Assembly (NCBI GenBank): GCA_016926235.1
Contig: JAFGOZ010000011.1
Span: 1-10,954, forward strand
Length of the DNA: 10,954 nucleotides
From: Bacteroidales bacterium
GTDB lineage: Bacteria; Bacteroidota; Bacteroidia; Bacteroidales; UBA10428
Direction of reading: 5' to 3'
Both the position numbers and the translations under genes were made by a program. The notes under the pieces are model-generated. The model worked only from the letters and a program-made list of their open reading frames with translations. It had not been told where the DNA came from and did not search any database. Within the stretch, counting starts at the first letter, position 1. Every line of letters begins with the position of its first letter. Positions 1-6,268 of the stretch are shown here, one piece after another.

Positions 1-2139
1 GATATTCTAAAATCGGAGTTTGGCTTAAATGATGGTCTTGCGGATATTTCCAAAACAAAGATTAAGATTAAAGATGTTACTAAGGCAACAGCTGACCTTC
101 GGTCCAAAACAAAGACAATTGAAAGAGAAGAAGAAGTACACCGTGTTCAAATCTTGGATCCAGCAGCTGGAACCGGAACTTTTCTGGCTGAAATAGTAAA
201 ACATATCTATAAAAGATTTGAGGGACAACAAGGCATTTGGAATGATTATGTAGAAAAACAACTAATTCCACGCCTTAACGGTTTTGAGATCCTTATGGCT
301 TCTTATGCAATGGCTCATTTAAAGCTTGATATGCTACTTAATGAAACCGGCTTTAAAACACAAAAAGAACAACGATTTAGGGTATATCTTACAAACAGCC
401 TCGAAGAACACCACCCTGATACGGGTACCTTGTTTGCTAATTGGTTAAGCTCTGAAGCTAATGAAGCAAACCATATAAAAAGGGATACTCCTGTAATGGT
501 TGTTTTAGGAAACCCACCCTATAGTGTAAGTAGTTCAAATAAGGGTAAATGGATTCAGAATCTTATAACGGATTATAAGAAGGATTTAAATGAAAAAAAA
601 TTAAATCTGGATGATGATTACATAAAATTTATTCGGTATGGACAGCATTTTATTGATAAAAATGGTAGTGGAATTTTAGCTTACATCTCAAATAACAGCT
701 TTATTGATGGTATTACTCACCGTCAAATGCGAAAAAATTTGTTGGATAGTTTTGATAAAATATATATTCTTGATTTGCATGGTAGTGCTAAAAAGCAGGA
801 AAAAACTTTAGATGGTCGTAAAGATGAAAATGTATTTGATATTCAGCAAGGTGTGAGTATAAATATTTTTATTAAAACATCAGTTAAAAAGAAAAAAGAC
901 TTAGCACAAGTATTTCACTTTGATTTGTTTGGTAACAGGGAGTCAAAATACTCGACTTTAATAGATAATTCGATAAATAGTATAGAGTTTAAAAAACTCT
1001 CTTTGGAACGCCCTTATTATTTCTATGTACCAAAGCAATTAACTGATAAAAAATATAATAGTTGGTTTTCTATTAATGATATATTCCTTAATGTCAATAA
1101 TGGCATCAAAACGGATCGGGACCCCTTATTTATTGGCGAAACAAGGGTTGATATAGAAAACCGGTTTAAAATTTTACTTAGTGGTGAACTTTCAAAATCC
1201 TTTATTGATGAATATAGAGTTTTAAACTCCGGCAGTTTTAAGATTACTGACAGAATTAAGTATAAAACTTACAATTCAGATTATATAAAAAATATTCTTT
1301 ACCGACCATTTGATGTGCGATATATTTATTATGATCCACAAATAGTAAGTCGTCCGGCACAGAAGGTAATGCAGCATATGTTGCAGGAGAATATTGCATT
1401 ACTTTGTTGCAGACAACAAAGTACGTTTGATTTTCAACATATACTTGTTTCAAAAGTATTGTCTGAAGTTTGTACTGTTAGTTTGCAGACAAAAGAAACA
1501 ACTTATGTATTTCCCCTTTTTCTTTATCCTGAGATAACCAACCAACTTACTCTAGGGCATAAAATCGAAAAGATAAATAATCTTAATTCAAAAATTGTCA
1601 AGCAAATTGAAGTTAAAATAAACATAACCTTTACCCCCGAAAAGGAAAACACCGAAAATACCTTTGCTCCAATAGACATTCTGGATTACATCTATGCAGT
1701 ATTGCATAATCCAACATACAGAGAGAAATATAAAGAGTTTTTAAAGATTGATTTTCCAAAAGTTCCCTACCCAAAGGACAAAGAAACTTTTTGGCAGCTT
1801 GTAAAATTGGGCGGCGAGCTTCGCCAAATACACTTGCTCGAAAGCTCAACAGTGGAGAAACGAATCACAACATACCCTACAACTGGAAGCAACCAGGTAG
1901 AAAAACCCTCTTTTGAAAATGGTAAGGTGTGGATAAACGATGAACAGTATTTTGATGGTGTACCAAAAATAGCCTGGGAGTTTTATATTGGTGGTTATCA
2001 ACCTGCTCAGAAATGGCTTAAGGATCGCAAGGGCCGAGTATTATCATTCGAAGATATTCTGCATTATCAAAAGATCATTGTTGCCCTTACAGAGACTGAT
2101 AGGATAATGAAAGAAATCGACAAAATAAAAATTGAATAA
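1..2139 (+). CDS. Type ISP / Eco57I-like DNA adenine methyltransferase-restriction protein, 5'-truncated by the window edge
   Basis: The reading frame is open from the first base, so the gene begins outside the window; 712 codons are visible. SAM-binding motif I (LDPAAGTGTF) lies at visible codons 52-61, and the catalytic adenine-N6 methyltransferase motif NPPYS lies at codons 171-175. The long remainder resembles the C-terminal specificity domain of Type ISP enzymes, including a stretch of the form DILDYIYAVLHNPTYREKY and a C-terminal segment around KIAWEFYIGGYQPAQKWL. In this family one polypeptide methylates adenine in an asymmetric site and, in full-length members, also carries nuclease and sometimes helicase domains at the N-terminus. 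Whether those are present cannot be seen here. The stop codon lies 10 bp before the next start, so co-transcription is likely. The methyltransferase call is firm; the restriction role and target site are inferred. Confidence 0.9.
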   Translation, partial: DILKSEFGLNDGLADISKTKIKIKDVTKATADLRSKTKTIEREEEVHRVQILDPAAGTGTFLAEIVKHIYKRFEGQQGIWNDYVEKQLIPRLNGFEILMASYAMAHLKLDMLLNETGFKTQKEQRFRVYLTNSLEEHHPDTGTLFANWLSSEANEANHIKRDTPVMVVLGNPPYSVSSSNKGKWIQNLITDYKKDLNEKKLNLDDDYIKFIRYGQHFIDKNGSGILAYISNNSFIDGITHRQMRKNLLDSFDKIYILDLHGSAKKQEKTLDGRKDENVFDIQQGVSINIFIKTSVKKKKDLAQVFHFDLFGNRESKYSTLIDNSINSIEFKKLSLERPYYFYVPKQLTDKKYNSWFSINDIFLNVNNGIKTDRDPLFIGETRVDIENRFKILLSGELSKSFIDEYRVLNSGSFKITDRIKYKTYNSDYIKNILYRPFDVRYIYYDPQIVSRPAQKVMQHMLQENIALLCCRQQSTFDFQHILVSKVLSEVCTVSLQTKETTYVFPLFLYPEITNQLTLGHKIEKINNLNSKIVKQIEVKINITFTPEKENTENTFAPIDILDYIYAVLHNPTYREKYKEFLKIDFPKVPYPKDKETFWQLVKLGGELRQIHLLESSTVEKRITTYPTTGSNQVEKPSFENGKVWINDEQYFDGVPKIAWEFYIGGYQPAQKWLKDRKGRVLSFEDILHYQKIIVALTETDRIMKEIDKIKIE

Positions 2140-2149
2140 AACTCGAATT

Positions 2150-2701
2150 ATGACTAAATCTTTATTTGTTTTAACAGCCATTCTTACCATTTCGTTACAA
2201 TCATTTTCCCAGACAACGGATACTTTGTTTCGTTACTATGGAAAAAAGATTGAGAAGTTCGATAATACATCCGGTGAAGGAAACTCAACATTTTCAAAGA
2301 CCCTTACATGTTTTGAAAAGTTGATTAAAGGAAATCTTACAAAAGCTAAATTCGAAGCTCTCTTGCCAAGCTGGCAAATTGTAGAAACTGATGTTAGCCT
2401 AGGTTATAATGAAGAAACTGAGGAACACGATTTACCAGAATATAGTATTACATATCTATTAGTAATGAATGGTAATATGGTGTATGTTGAGATAGAGATA
2501 GAAAAATCTCCCGAGGCCATATTAAACTCAATTATTGTATCCGGATTGAATTCTTATGAATATGACAAGCTGAAAGATTCACTTCAGCGTACAGGTTATT
2601 TATACCGTTCAAACTTTAAATATTATGTGAATGAGAGTAAGAAAATTTATGTAAAACCTTATCAGTGTGAGCAGATGGATTATTGCGTTAAGATATATTA
2701 A
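2150..2701 (+). CDS. Small secreted protein of unknown function
   Basis: This 183-aa protein is not one I recognise. It begins with a classical signal peptide: MTKS, then a hydrophobic run to about residue 18, then SFSQ, where cleavage before Q is typical of Bacteroidota. The mature part is acidic and soluble, has no further membrane segment, and has three scattered cysteines (one central, two near the C-terminus). I chose ATG 2150 because it puts the signal peptide at the very N-terminus. An in-frame TTG at 2132 would overlap the upstream methyltransferase gene and add six polar residues. The gene starts 10 bp after that stop codon, so it is probably translated from the same transcript. A secreted product is odd as cargo behind a restriction gene, and its role is unknown. 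Confidence 0.75.
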   Translation: MTKSLFVLTAILTISLQSFSQTTDTLFRYYGKKIEKFDNTSGEGNSTFSKTLTCFEKLIKGNLTKAKFEALLPSWQIVETDVSLGYNEETEEHDLPEYSITYLLVMNGNMVYVEIEIEKSPEAILNSIIVSGLNSYEYDKLKDSLQRTGYLYRSNFKYYVNESKKIYVKPYQCEQMDYCVKIY

Positions 2702-2763
2702 GAATACACATTAAGAATCACATAATGAGCATCCTTAGTTTAATAACTAACATAAAATCAATC

Positions 2764-3327
2764 ATGAAAACCTTTATAAATCTAAATTTACTAAGCGTTT
2801 TGCTTTTATTTATTCTATTTTCTTGTCATTATTCAGAAAGTGACAGGAAGGCCGCTGAAGAAAAGTTAATTGCGGCGGGTGTGTTTAAAGCTGATTCAAT
2901 AATCAAAAAGGAAAATAATTATAATGAATTAATTAAAGGACAATGGTTATTGGATAGAGTTTATTTTATTAATAATAAGCAAGTTATTAAATCTCAAAGA
3001 GAGTATAAAAAATCTCCAGATCACGTAACGAAAGTTGAGTATAATGGAATTTCTAAACATAAAGAAGACATATACGAATATTCATTAAAAAACACTACAA
3101 ATGGCATACAAACAGCTGAGTATAATTATAATATAAGCGATGACTTATTAATGGAAGATTTATTGGATGCCCAAAAAAATTATACTGGCACAAGTTTTTA
3201 TTATAAAATCCAAAGAATATCTAAAGATTCACTTGTCCTAAAATATATTGGCAATAGCTTAAAAATTGGCGCAGATATGATTGAAACTAATGATCCATAT
3301 CTAGAATACTATGTAAGAGTATATTAG
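2764..3327 (+). CDS. Putative lipoprotein of unknown function
   Basis: This 187-aa protein has a type II signal peptide: MKTF, a leucine/isoleucine/phenylalanine-rich core, then the lipobox LFSC with Cys21 as the lipidation site. The charged segment after the cysteine (HYSESDRKAAEEK) fits surface or periplasmic lipoproteins of Bacteroidota. The rest is rich in Lys, Asn and Tyr and has no domain I recognise. An in-frame ATG at 2725 would make an unusually long 13-residue extension before the signal peptide, so ATG 2764 is preferred. The gene follows the secreted-protein gene after about 60 bp on the same strand. Both encode small exported proteins, so they may act together, but nothing in the sequence says how. 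Confidence 0.75.
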   Translation: MKTFINLNLLSVLLLFILFSCHYSESDRKAAEEKLIAAGVFKADSIIKKENNYNELIKGQWLLDRVYFINNKQVIKSQREYKKSPDHVTKVEYNGISKHKEDIYEYSLKNTTNGIQTAEYNYNISDDLLMEDLLDAQKNYTGTSFYYKIQRISKDSLVLKYIGNSLKIGADMIETNDPYLEYYVRVY

Positions 3328-3366
3328 TTGCTTTTATTTTCCCTTTAGAAGTTCAATCAAACGACC

Positions 3367-3459
3367 GTTTAACCATACTTTCTGAATTTATTCTATTAGT
3401 GACCTTGTTGTTGAATATTTAGTTTGTTTAACCGGTTCGATTTAACTAAGTTTGGTTAA
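3367..3459. repeat. Short repeats upstream of the recombinase gene, possible crossover (res-like) region
   Basis: GTTTAACC occurs at 3367-3374 and again at 3426-3433. AACCGGTT (3430-3437) is a perfect palindrome. An 18-bp imperfect palindrome of the form TTAAC-N8-GTTAA spans 3442-3459. The TTAAC/GTTAA half-sites recur in both orientations directly upstream of a serine recombinase gene, where resolvases and invertases often have their own binding sites and autoregulate. This is inference from position and symmetry only; the sequence is AT-rich and some repetition is expected by chance. Confidence 0.3.
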
Positions 3460-3489
3460 TTAATCCTTACCCTTTAAACATACCTTTAC

Positions 3490-4080
3490 ATGAATTTTGG
3501 CTATGCCCGAGTAAGCAAAAAAGATCAGAACCTGGATTTACAAATTGATGCACTCCAAAGAGCTGGTTGCGAGAAGATATTTGAAGAAAAGCTCTCCGGA
3601 AGAAGTATTTTTCTTCCTAACCAGGAGAAATTATTTGAGCAGCTTCGTAAGGGTGATATATTGATAGTTAACAGTATTGATAGGTTAGGACGAACGGCAA
3701 AACAACTGATTGATCTTTTTTATGATTTAAAGCAAAAGGGGGTCAATTTTAAGAGTTTAACTGAAGGTGTTATTGACACAACAACTCCTATGGGAGAAGC
3801 CGTATTTCAGATTATGGCTATTTTAAAAGGAATGGAAGTTTCAATTTTGATAGAAAGGACTAACCAGGGTCTGGAAGCTGCAAGAGCTAGAGGAAGAAAA
3901 GGAGGAAGAAAACCAGGCTCCTATAATAAGGTTACCGCGGCAGCAGCTGCTACTTTATATCAGAAGGGCGATCCTGTAAGTGACATTTTAACAACTTTAA
4001 AAATCAGTAGAGCGACACTTTATGAGTACCTGCGAAAAGAGGGTGTTAATTATATTGGGTTTAGAAAAGCTGTTAGCTAA
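3490..4080 (+). CDS. Serine recombinase, resolvase/invertase family
   Basis: This 196-aa protein has the usual size for small serine recombinases (Hin, Pin, Tn3 resolvase type), which cut and rejoin DNA at short crossover sites through a phosphoserine link. The N-terminal catalytic domain opens with GYARVSKKDQN, placing the nucleophile at Ser9 and a catalytic Arg at 7. The second signature IDRLGRT supplies Arg65 and Arg68. The E-helix reads MEVSILIERT (115-124) instead of the common FERELIRERT, so only the Glu and the terminal ERT are kept. A linker (GLEAARARGRKGGRKPG) leads to a C-terminal helix-turn-helix at about 148-186. The start is fixed by the conserved N-terminus. The gene stands alone with inverted repeats upstream, so it could be a resolvase, an invertase or a remnant of a mobile element. 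The family call is secure; the substrate is unknown. Confidence 0.95.
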   Translation: MNFGYARVSKKDQNLDLQIDALQRAGCEKIFEEKLSGRSIFLPNQEKLFEQLRKGDILIVNSIDRLGRTAKQLIDLFYDLKQKGVNFKSLTEGVIDTTTPMGEAVFQIMAILKGMEVSILIERTNQGLEAARARGRKGGRKPGSYNKVTAAAAATLYQKGDPVSDILTTLKISRATLYEYLRKEGVNYIGFRKAVS

Positions 4081-4100
4081 TATCGAGAATTCTTTGCTTA

Positions 4101-4418
4101 ATGAATGAATTAATCAAAAAATGCCGATTCTATAAAGGGGAAATAAAATGCCCTAGCTCTCTTGAAAAAAAAGGAATGTCAACCATTTGGTATTACGAAC
4201 AAATGTGGGTAGAGAGAGAAGATCTTAGAGACAAGAACGATATGAATATTAGGGATTACATCAACATAGGATTGGAAAATTTTAGCAAAGATGATGGAGT
4301 CCCTATTTCGTTAAAAGCACTCTTATTTAATAGATATTCTCATTGGACGGGGGGTTATGGCAATGATGTAGAAGATTTTAAGGAATGGTATTTTAATTCT
4401 TATTTAAACGGACAGTAA
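4101..4418 (+). CDS. Conserved-looking small protein of unknown function
   Basis: This 105-aa soluble protein starts 20 bp after the recombinase stop codon on the same strand, so the two are probably co-transcribed. It begins MNELIKKCRFYKGEIKCP and continues with an aromatic-rich segment (TIWYYEQMWV). The two cysteines (Cys8 and Cys17) could form a metal site or be incidental. From memory, short proteins with a similar CR(Y/F)YKGE opening are common in Bacteroidota genomes, but I cannot attach a function to them. There is no signal peptide or membrane segment. The start is the first ATG; an overlapping ATG four bases later is in another frame. Confidence 0.7.
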   Translation: MNELIKKCRFYKGEIKCPSSLEKKGMSTIWYYEQMWVEREDLRDKNDMNIRDYINIGLENFSKDDGVPISLKALLFNRYSHWTGGYGNDVEDFKEWYFNSYLNGQ

Positions 4419-4452
4419 TAGCAGAAATTATCATCCATCGATTAAAGACGTT

Positions 4453-4513
4453 GAAAAATGCTGAAAACCATTAAGGTATAAACTTTGAAAAATGGTTTTG
4501 GTTCAGTATTTTC
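4453..4513 (+). promoter_or_regulatory. Long stem-loop between the 105-aa gene and the RiPP precursor gene
   Basis: The left arm (4453-4472) pairs with the right arm (4491-4513) as two 9-bp blocks separated by a four-base bulge (4500-4503), with one G-U pair and an 18-base loop. The right arm ends in TATTTTC. It could be a weak terminator for the upstream transcript or a structured leader for the precursor gene, whose ribosome binding site is about 25 bases downstream. The loop contains TAAACTTTG, one base too long for the Bacteroidota -7 box and without a well-spaced -33 element. The pairing is seen; the function is inferred. Confidence 0.5.
4455..4467. repeat. Left copy of a 13-base direct repeat flanking the RiPP cassette
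   Basis: AAAATGCTGAAAA here is identical to 6226-6238. With one A gap the match extends leftward through TG. It overlaps the left arm of the leader stem-loop. Both copies lie just outside the precursor-maturase pair, so they may mark the ends of an inserted or shuffled block. Confidence 0.4.
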
Positions 4514-4538
4514 ACACTTATAAAATAAAAGTTAAGAA

Positions 4539-4544
4539 AGGAGG
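4539..4544 (+). promoter_or_regulatory. Full Shine-Dalgarno sequence of the RiPP precursor gene
   Basis: AGGAGG lies 7 bases before the ATG at 4552, within AAAGGAGGG. Most Bacteroidota genes do without such a motif, so a perfect one here supports a real, translated short gene. The 40-codon gene at 9705 has a similar AGAAAGGAG upstream. Confidence 0.65.
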
Positions 4545-4551
4545 GAAACTT

Positions 4552-4668
4552 ATGGTTTACACTAAACCGAAAATTTTAGCTCAAAGTACTGTTCAGATGG
4601 CAGAATGTCGTCCGAATAGTAAACCAAGTGGAAGACCTTGTAATCCACCAAAGCCGGGTGGACGTTAA
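4552..4668 (+). CDS. Putative RiPP precursor peptide (38 aa) for the adjacent radical SAM maturase
   Basis: This short gene encodes 38 residues. The leader, about residues 1-18, begins MVYTKPKILAQSTVQMAE. The likely core (19-38) holds two cysteines, Cys19 and Cys30, many Pro, Gly and Arg residues, and no aromatic or acidic residue. It divides into two quasi-repeats, CRPNSKPSGR and CNPPKPGGR, separated by one Pro. A full Shine-Dalgarno sequence lies 7 bases upstream, and the maturase gene starts 57 bases after the stop. Radical SAM/SPASM enzymes with a PqqD-like domain modify such peptides, for example by thioether links from Cys (sactipeptides, ranthipeptides), C-C crosslinks or epimerisation. 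Two Cys and no aromatic residue favour thioether chemistry over cyclophane formation. The class, cleavage site and activity are inferred. I know no named family with this core. Confidence 0.75.
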   Translation: MVYTKPKILAQSTVQMAECRPNSKPSGRPCNPPKPGGR

Positions 4669-4676
4669 GGACAATT

Positions 4677-4707
4677 AATCAGGCGACGTTAAATCGTTCG
4701 CCTGATT
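4677..4707 (+). promoter_or_regulatory. Stem-loop between precursor and maturase genes
   Basis: A perfect 10-bp stem (4677-4686 with 4698-4707; core CAGGCGA/TCGCCTG) closes an 11-base loop that can pair two more G-C bases past a single bulge. It is followed by ATTATTAAATG, not a T-run, so it is a poor full terminator. In RiPP operons a hairpin at this place commonly lets the precursor be made in excess over the enzyme by partial termination or by protecting the 5' mRNA fragment. That role is inferred here. Confidence 0.65.
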
Positions 4708-4725
4708 ATTAAATGGATAAGTTAA

Positions 4726-6213
4726 ATGTTTTTCAAGCAAAGATCTACTGTTCTTTTCAGAAACTTCGAGTCGTTTGGTTATATAACCGACAATAGAAAT
4801 TTCGGTTATAAGCTTATAACCAATACCGAAAATTTTATCGGTGACAAAATAGTATCGGAAAGCGGAGCAATATTTTTGTCTGTCCTAGGCAGAAAACCAC
4901 AAACTCTTGATGAACTTGCTAAAAAAATAAGGAAGCAATATGCGGATGTTGACATTAGAACAATAAAGAATGATGCCAGAGAATTTTATTGCATGCTTGA
5001 ACGAGATGGTTTTATTGTATCTGGCAAAACTTTGCAGGAGTGTGATGAAAAAGACACTAAGTTTTCTTACAAATTATTAGCACCCGAAATTTCATACAAA
5101 AATTTTTCCTCTATTGTGCATCCTGAGAAATCCACTCAGGATTTTTTAGATGAACACTTTAAGGGCAAGCCCCAGCTCACAAACTTGCACATAGAAATTA
5201 CAAGCAAGTGCAACGAAAGATGCATACATTGTTACATTCCCCATGATAGAAAAGTAAGTAATATCGAACCTGATTTATTTTATGATATTGTGGATCAATG
5301 TAAAAATATGAGGTTATTGCATCTGACTCTAAGTGGTGGTGAACCTATGTTACATAAGAACTTTTGCGACTTTTTAAGGAAATGTAAAGAATACGATTTT
5401 TCAGTAAATGTGCTTAGTAATTTAACATTACTTAATGATGATATTATCAAAGAAATGAAGTTAAACCCCCTTTTGGGAGTTCAAGTCTCATTATACTCAA
5501 TGAATTCCATTATTCATGATGAGATAACCCAAATGAAAGGAAGTTTTGAAAAAACAAGAAATGCAATTTTGAAACTGGTTGAAAACGATATCCCTTTGCA
5601 AATAAGCTGCCCAATATTAAAACAAAACAAGTACTGCTATGATGATGTTATCAAATGGGCTGAAAAACATAAAATTCATGTTGGAGATGATTATGTAATC
5701 ATAGCAAGATATAACCATACGACACAGAATCTGAGTTGCCGGTTGTCAATTAATGAGATCAAAGAAATGATTAATGACAAAGTTACTCATGATTCAAAAT
5801 ATATGGAGCAAATAGAAATGGCCGCTGTGAAGAAAAAAAATACTACATCAAACGATTTTGTTTGTAGCGTTTGTCATTCCTCTATTTGCATAGCAGACAA
5901 CGGAAATGTTTATCCATGTGCTGGCTGGCAAGATTACATTCTTGGTAATGTGAAAGAGACTCCTCTAAGGTATATATGGGATAATTCTGAAAAAGTGAAC
6001 TATTTAAGAAGCATACGTTGGCAAGACTTCCCTATATGTATTCATTGTCAAGATAAAGAGTATTGCACCATGTGCATGGTTAGAAATGCAAATGAAAGCC
6101 CTCTAGGAAACCCATTAGCAGTTAATGAGTATTATTGTAATATCGCGAAACTCAATAGAGAAATAATGCTTGAATGGAAAGAAAAACTTCTGAATCCTAA
6201 TGCAATTAATTGA
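4726..6213 (+). CDS. Radical SAM/SPASM peptide maturase with N-terminal PqqD-like domain
   Basis: This 495-aa protein has three parts. Residues 1 to about 110 look like a PqqD-type recognition element that binds the precursor leader, with a helical stretch LDELAKKIRKQY and then a segment like FYCMLERDGFIV. The radical SAM domain carries the [4Fe-4S]-binding CxxxCxxC as Cys162, Cys166 and Cys169 (KCNERCIHCY) and the SAM-binding GGEP at 204-207. The C-terminal SPASM domain has Cys380, 383, 388, 398, 438, 441, 447, 450 and 471. Of these, C383-x9-G-x4-C398, C438-x2-C441-x5-C447-x2-C450 and C471 fit the spacing for two auxiliary iron-sulfur clusters. Such enzymes act in the cytosol on ribosomally made peptides. 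The adjacent Cys/Pro/Gly peptide is the obvious substrate. The family is firm; the reaction (thioether, C-C link or epimerisation) cannot be read from sequence. No transporter or leader peptidase gene is adjacent. Confidence 0.93.
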   Translation: MFFKQRSTVLFRNFESFGYITDNRNFGYKLITNTENFIGDKIVSESGAIFLSVLGRKPQTLDELAKKIRKQYADVDIRTIKNDAREFYCMLERDGFIVSGKTLQECDEKDTKFSYKLLAPEISYKNFSSIVHPEKSTQDFLDEHFKGKPQLTNLHIEITSKCNERCIHCYIPHDRKVSNIEPDLFYDIVDQCKNMRLLHLTLSGGEPMLHKNFCDFLRKCKEYDFSVNVLSNLTLLNDDIIKEMKLNPLLGVQVSLYSMNSIIHDEITQMKGSFEKTRNAILKLVENDIPLQISCPILKQNKYCYDDVIKWAEKHKIHVGDDYVIIARYNHTTQNLSCRLSINEIKEMINDKVTHDSKYMEQIEMAAVKKKNTTSNDFVCSVCHSSICIADNGNVYPCAGWQDYILGNVKETPLRYIWDNSEKVNYLRSIRWQDFPICIHCQDKEYCTMCMVRNANESPLGNPLAVNEYYCNIAKLNREIMLEWKEKLLNPNAIN

Positions 6214-6225
6214 TTTCCGAGCGTG

Positions 6226-6238
6226 AAAATGCTGAAAA
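6226..6238. repeat. Right copy of a 13-base direct repeat flanking the RiPP cassette
   Basis: Identical to 4455-4467 (AAAATGCTGAAAA), 12 bases after the maturase stop codon. Its last four A bases are part of the A-run that forms the T-run of the terminator of the convergent operon. Confidence 0.4.
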
Positions 6239-6265
6239 AATCCAATCTCCCCCTTTGGGGGTTGG
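6235..6265 (-). terminator. Rho-independent terminator of the nuclease operon
   Basis: Read on the - strand, CCAA-CCCCC-AAA-GGGGG, a three-base bulge, then TTGG forms a GC-rich hairpin followed by A and six T. It begins three bases after the stop codon of the beta-CASP hydrolase gene. On the + strand no T-run follows, so it serves mainly the - strand, though it sits between two convergent genes. Confidence 0.75.
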
Positions 6266-6268
6266 GGG

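Noticed and set aside
2132..2149. TTG start overlapping the methyltransferase gene for the secreted protein.
   Set aside because: It would add six polar residues before a signal peptide that starts well at ATG 2150.
3451..3488. Possible promoter of the recombinase (TTTG at 3451 with TACCTTTA at 3481).
   Set aside because: The spacer is about 26 bp instead of 19-21 and the last base of the -7 box does not match, so it is not listed as a feature.
6249..6268. G-rich run on the + strand (GGGGG-TT-GGGGG) as a G-quadruplex.
   Set aside because: Only two G-runs are present; the sequence is better explained by the hairpin of the - strand terminator.
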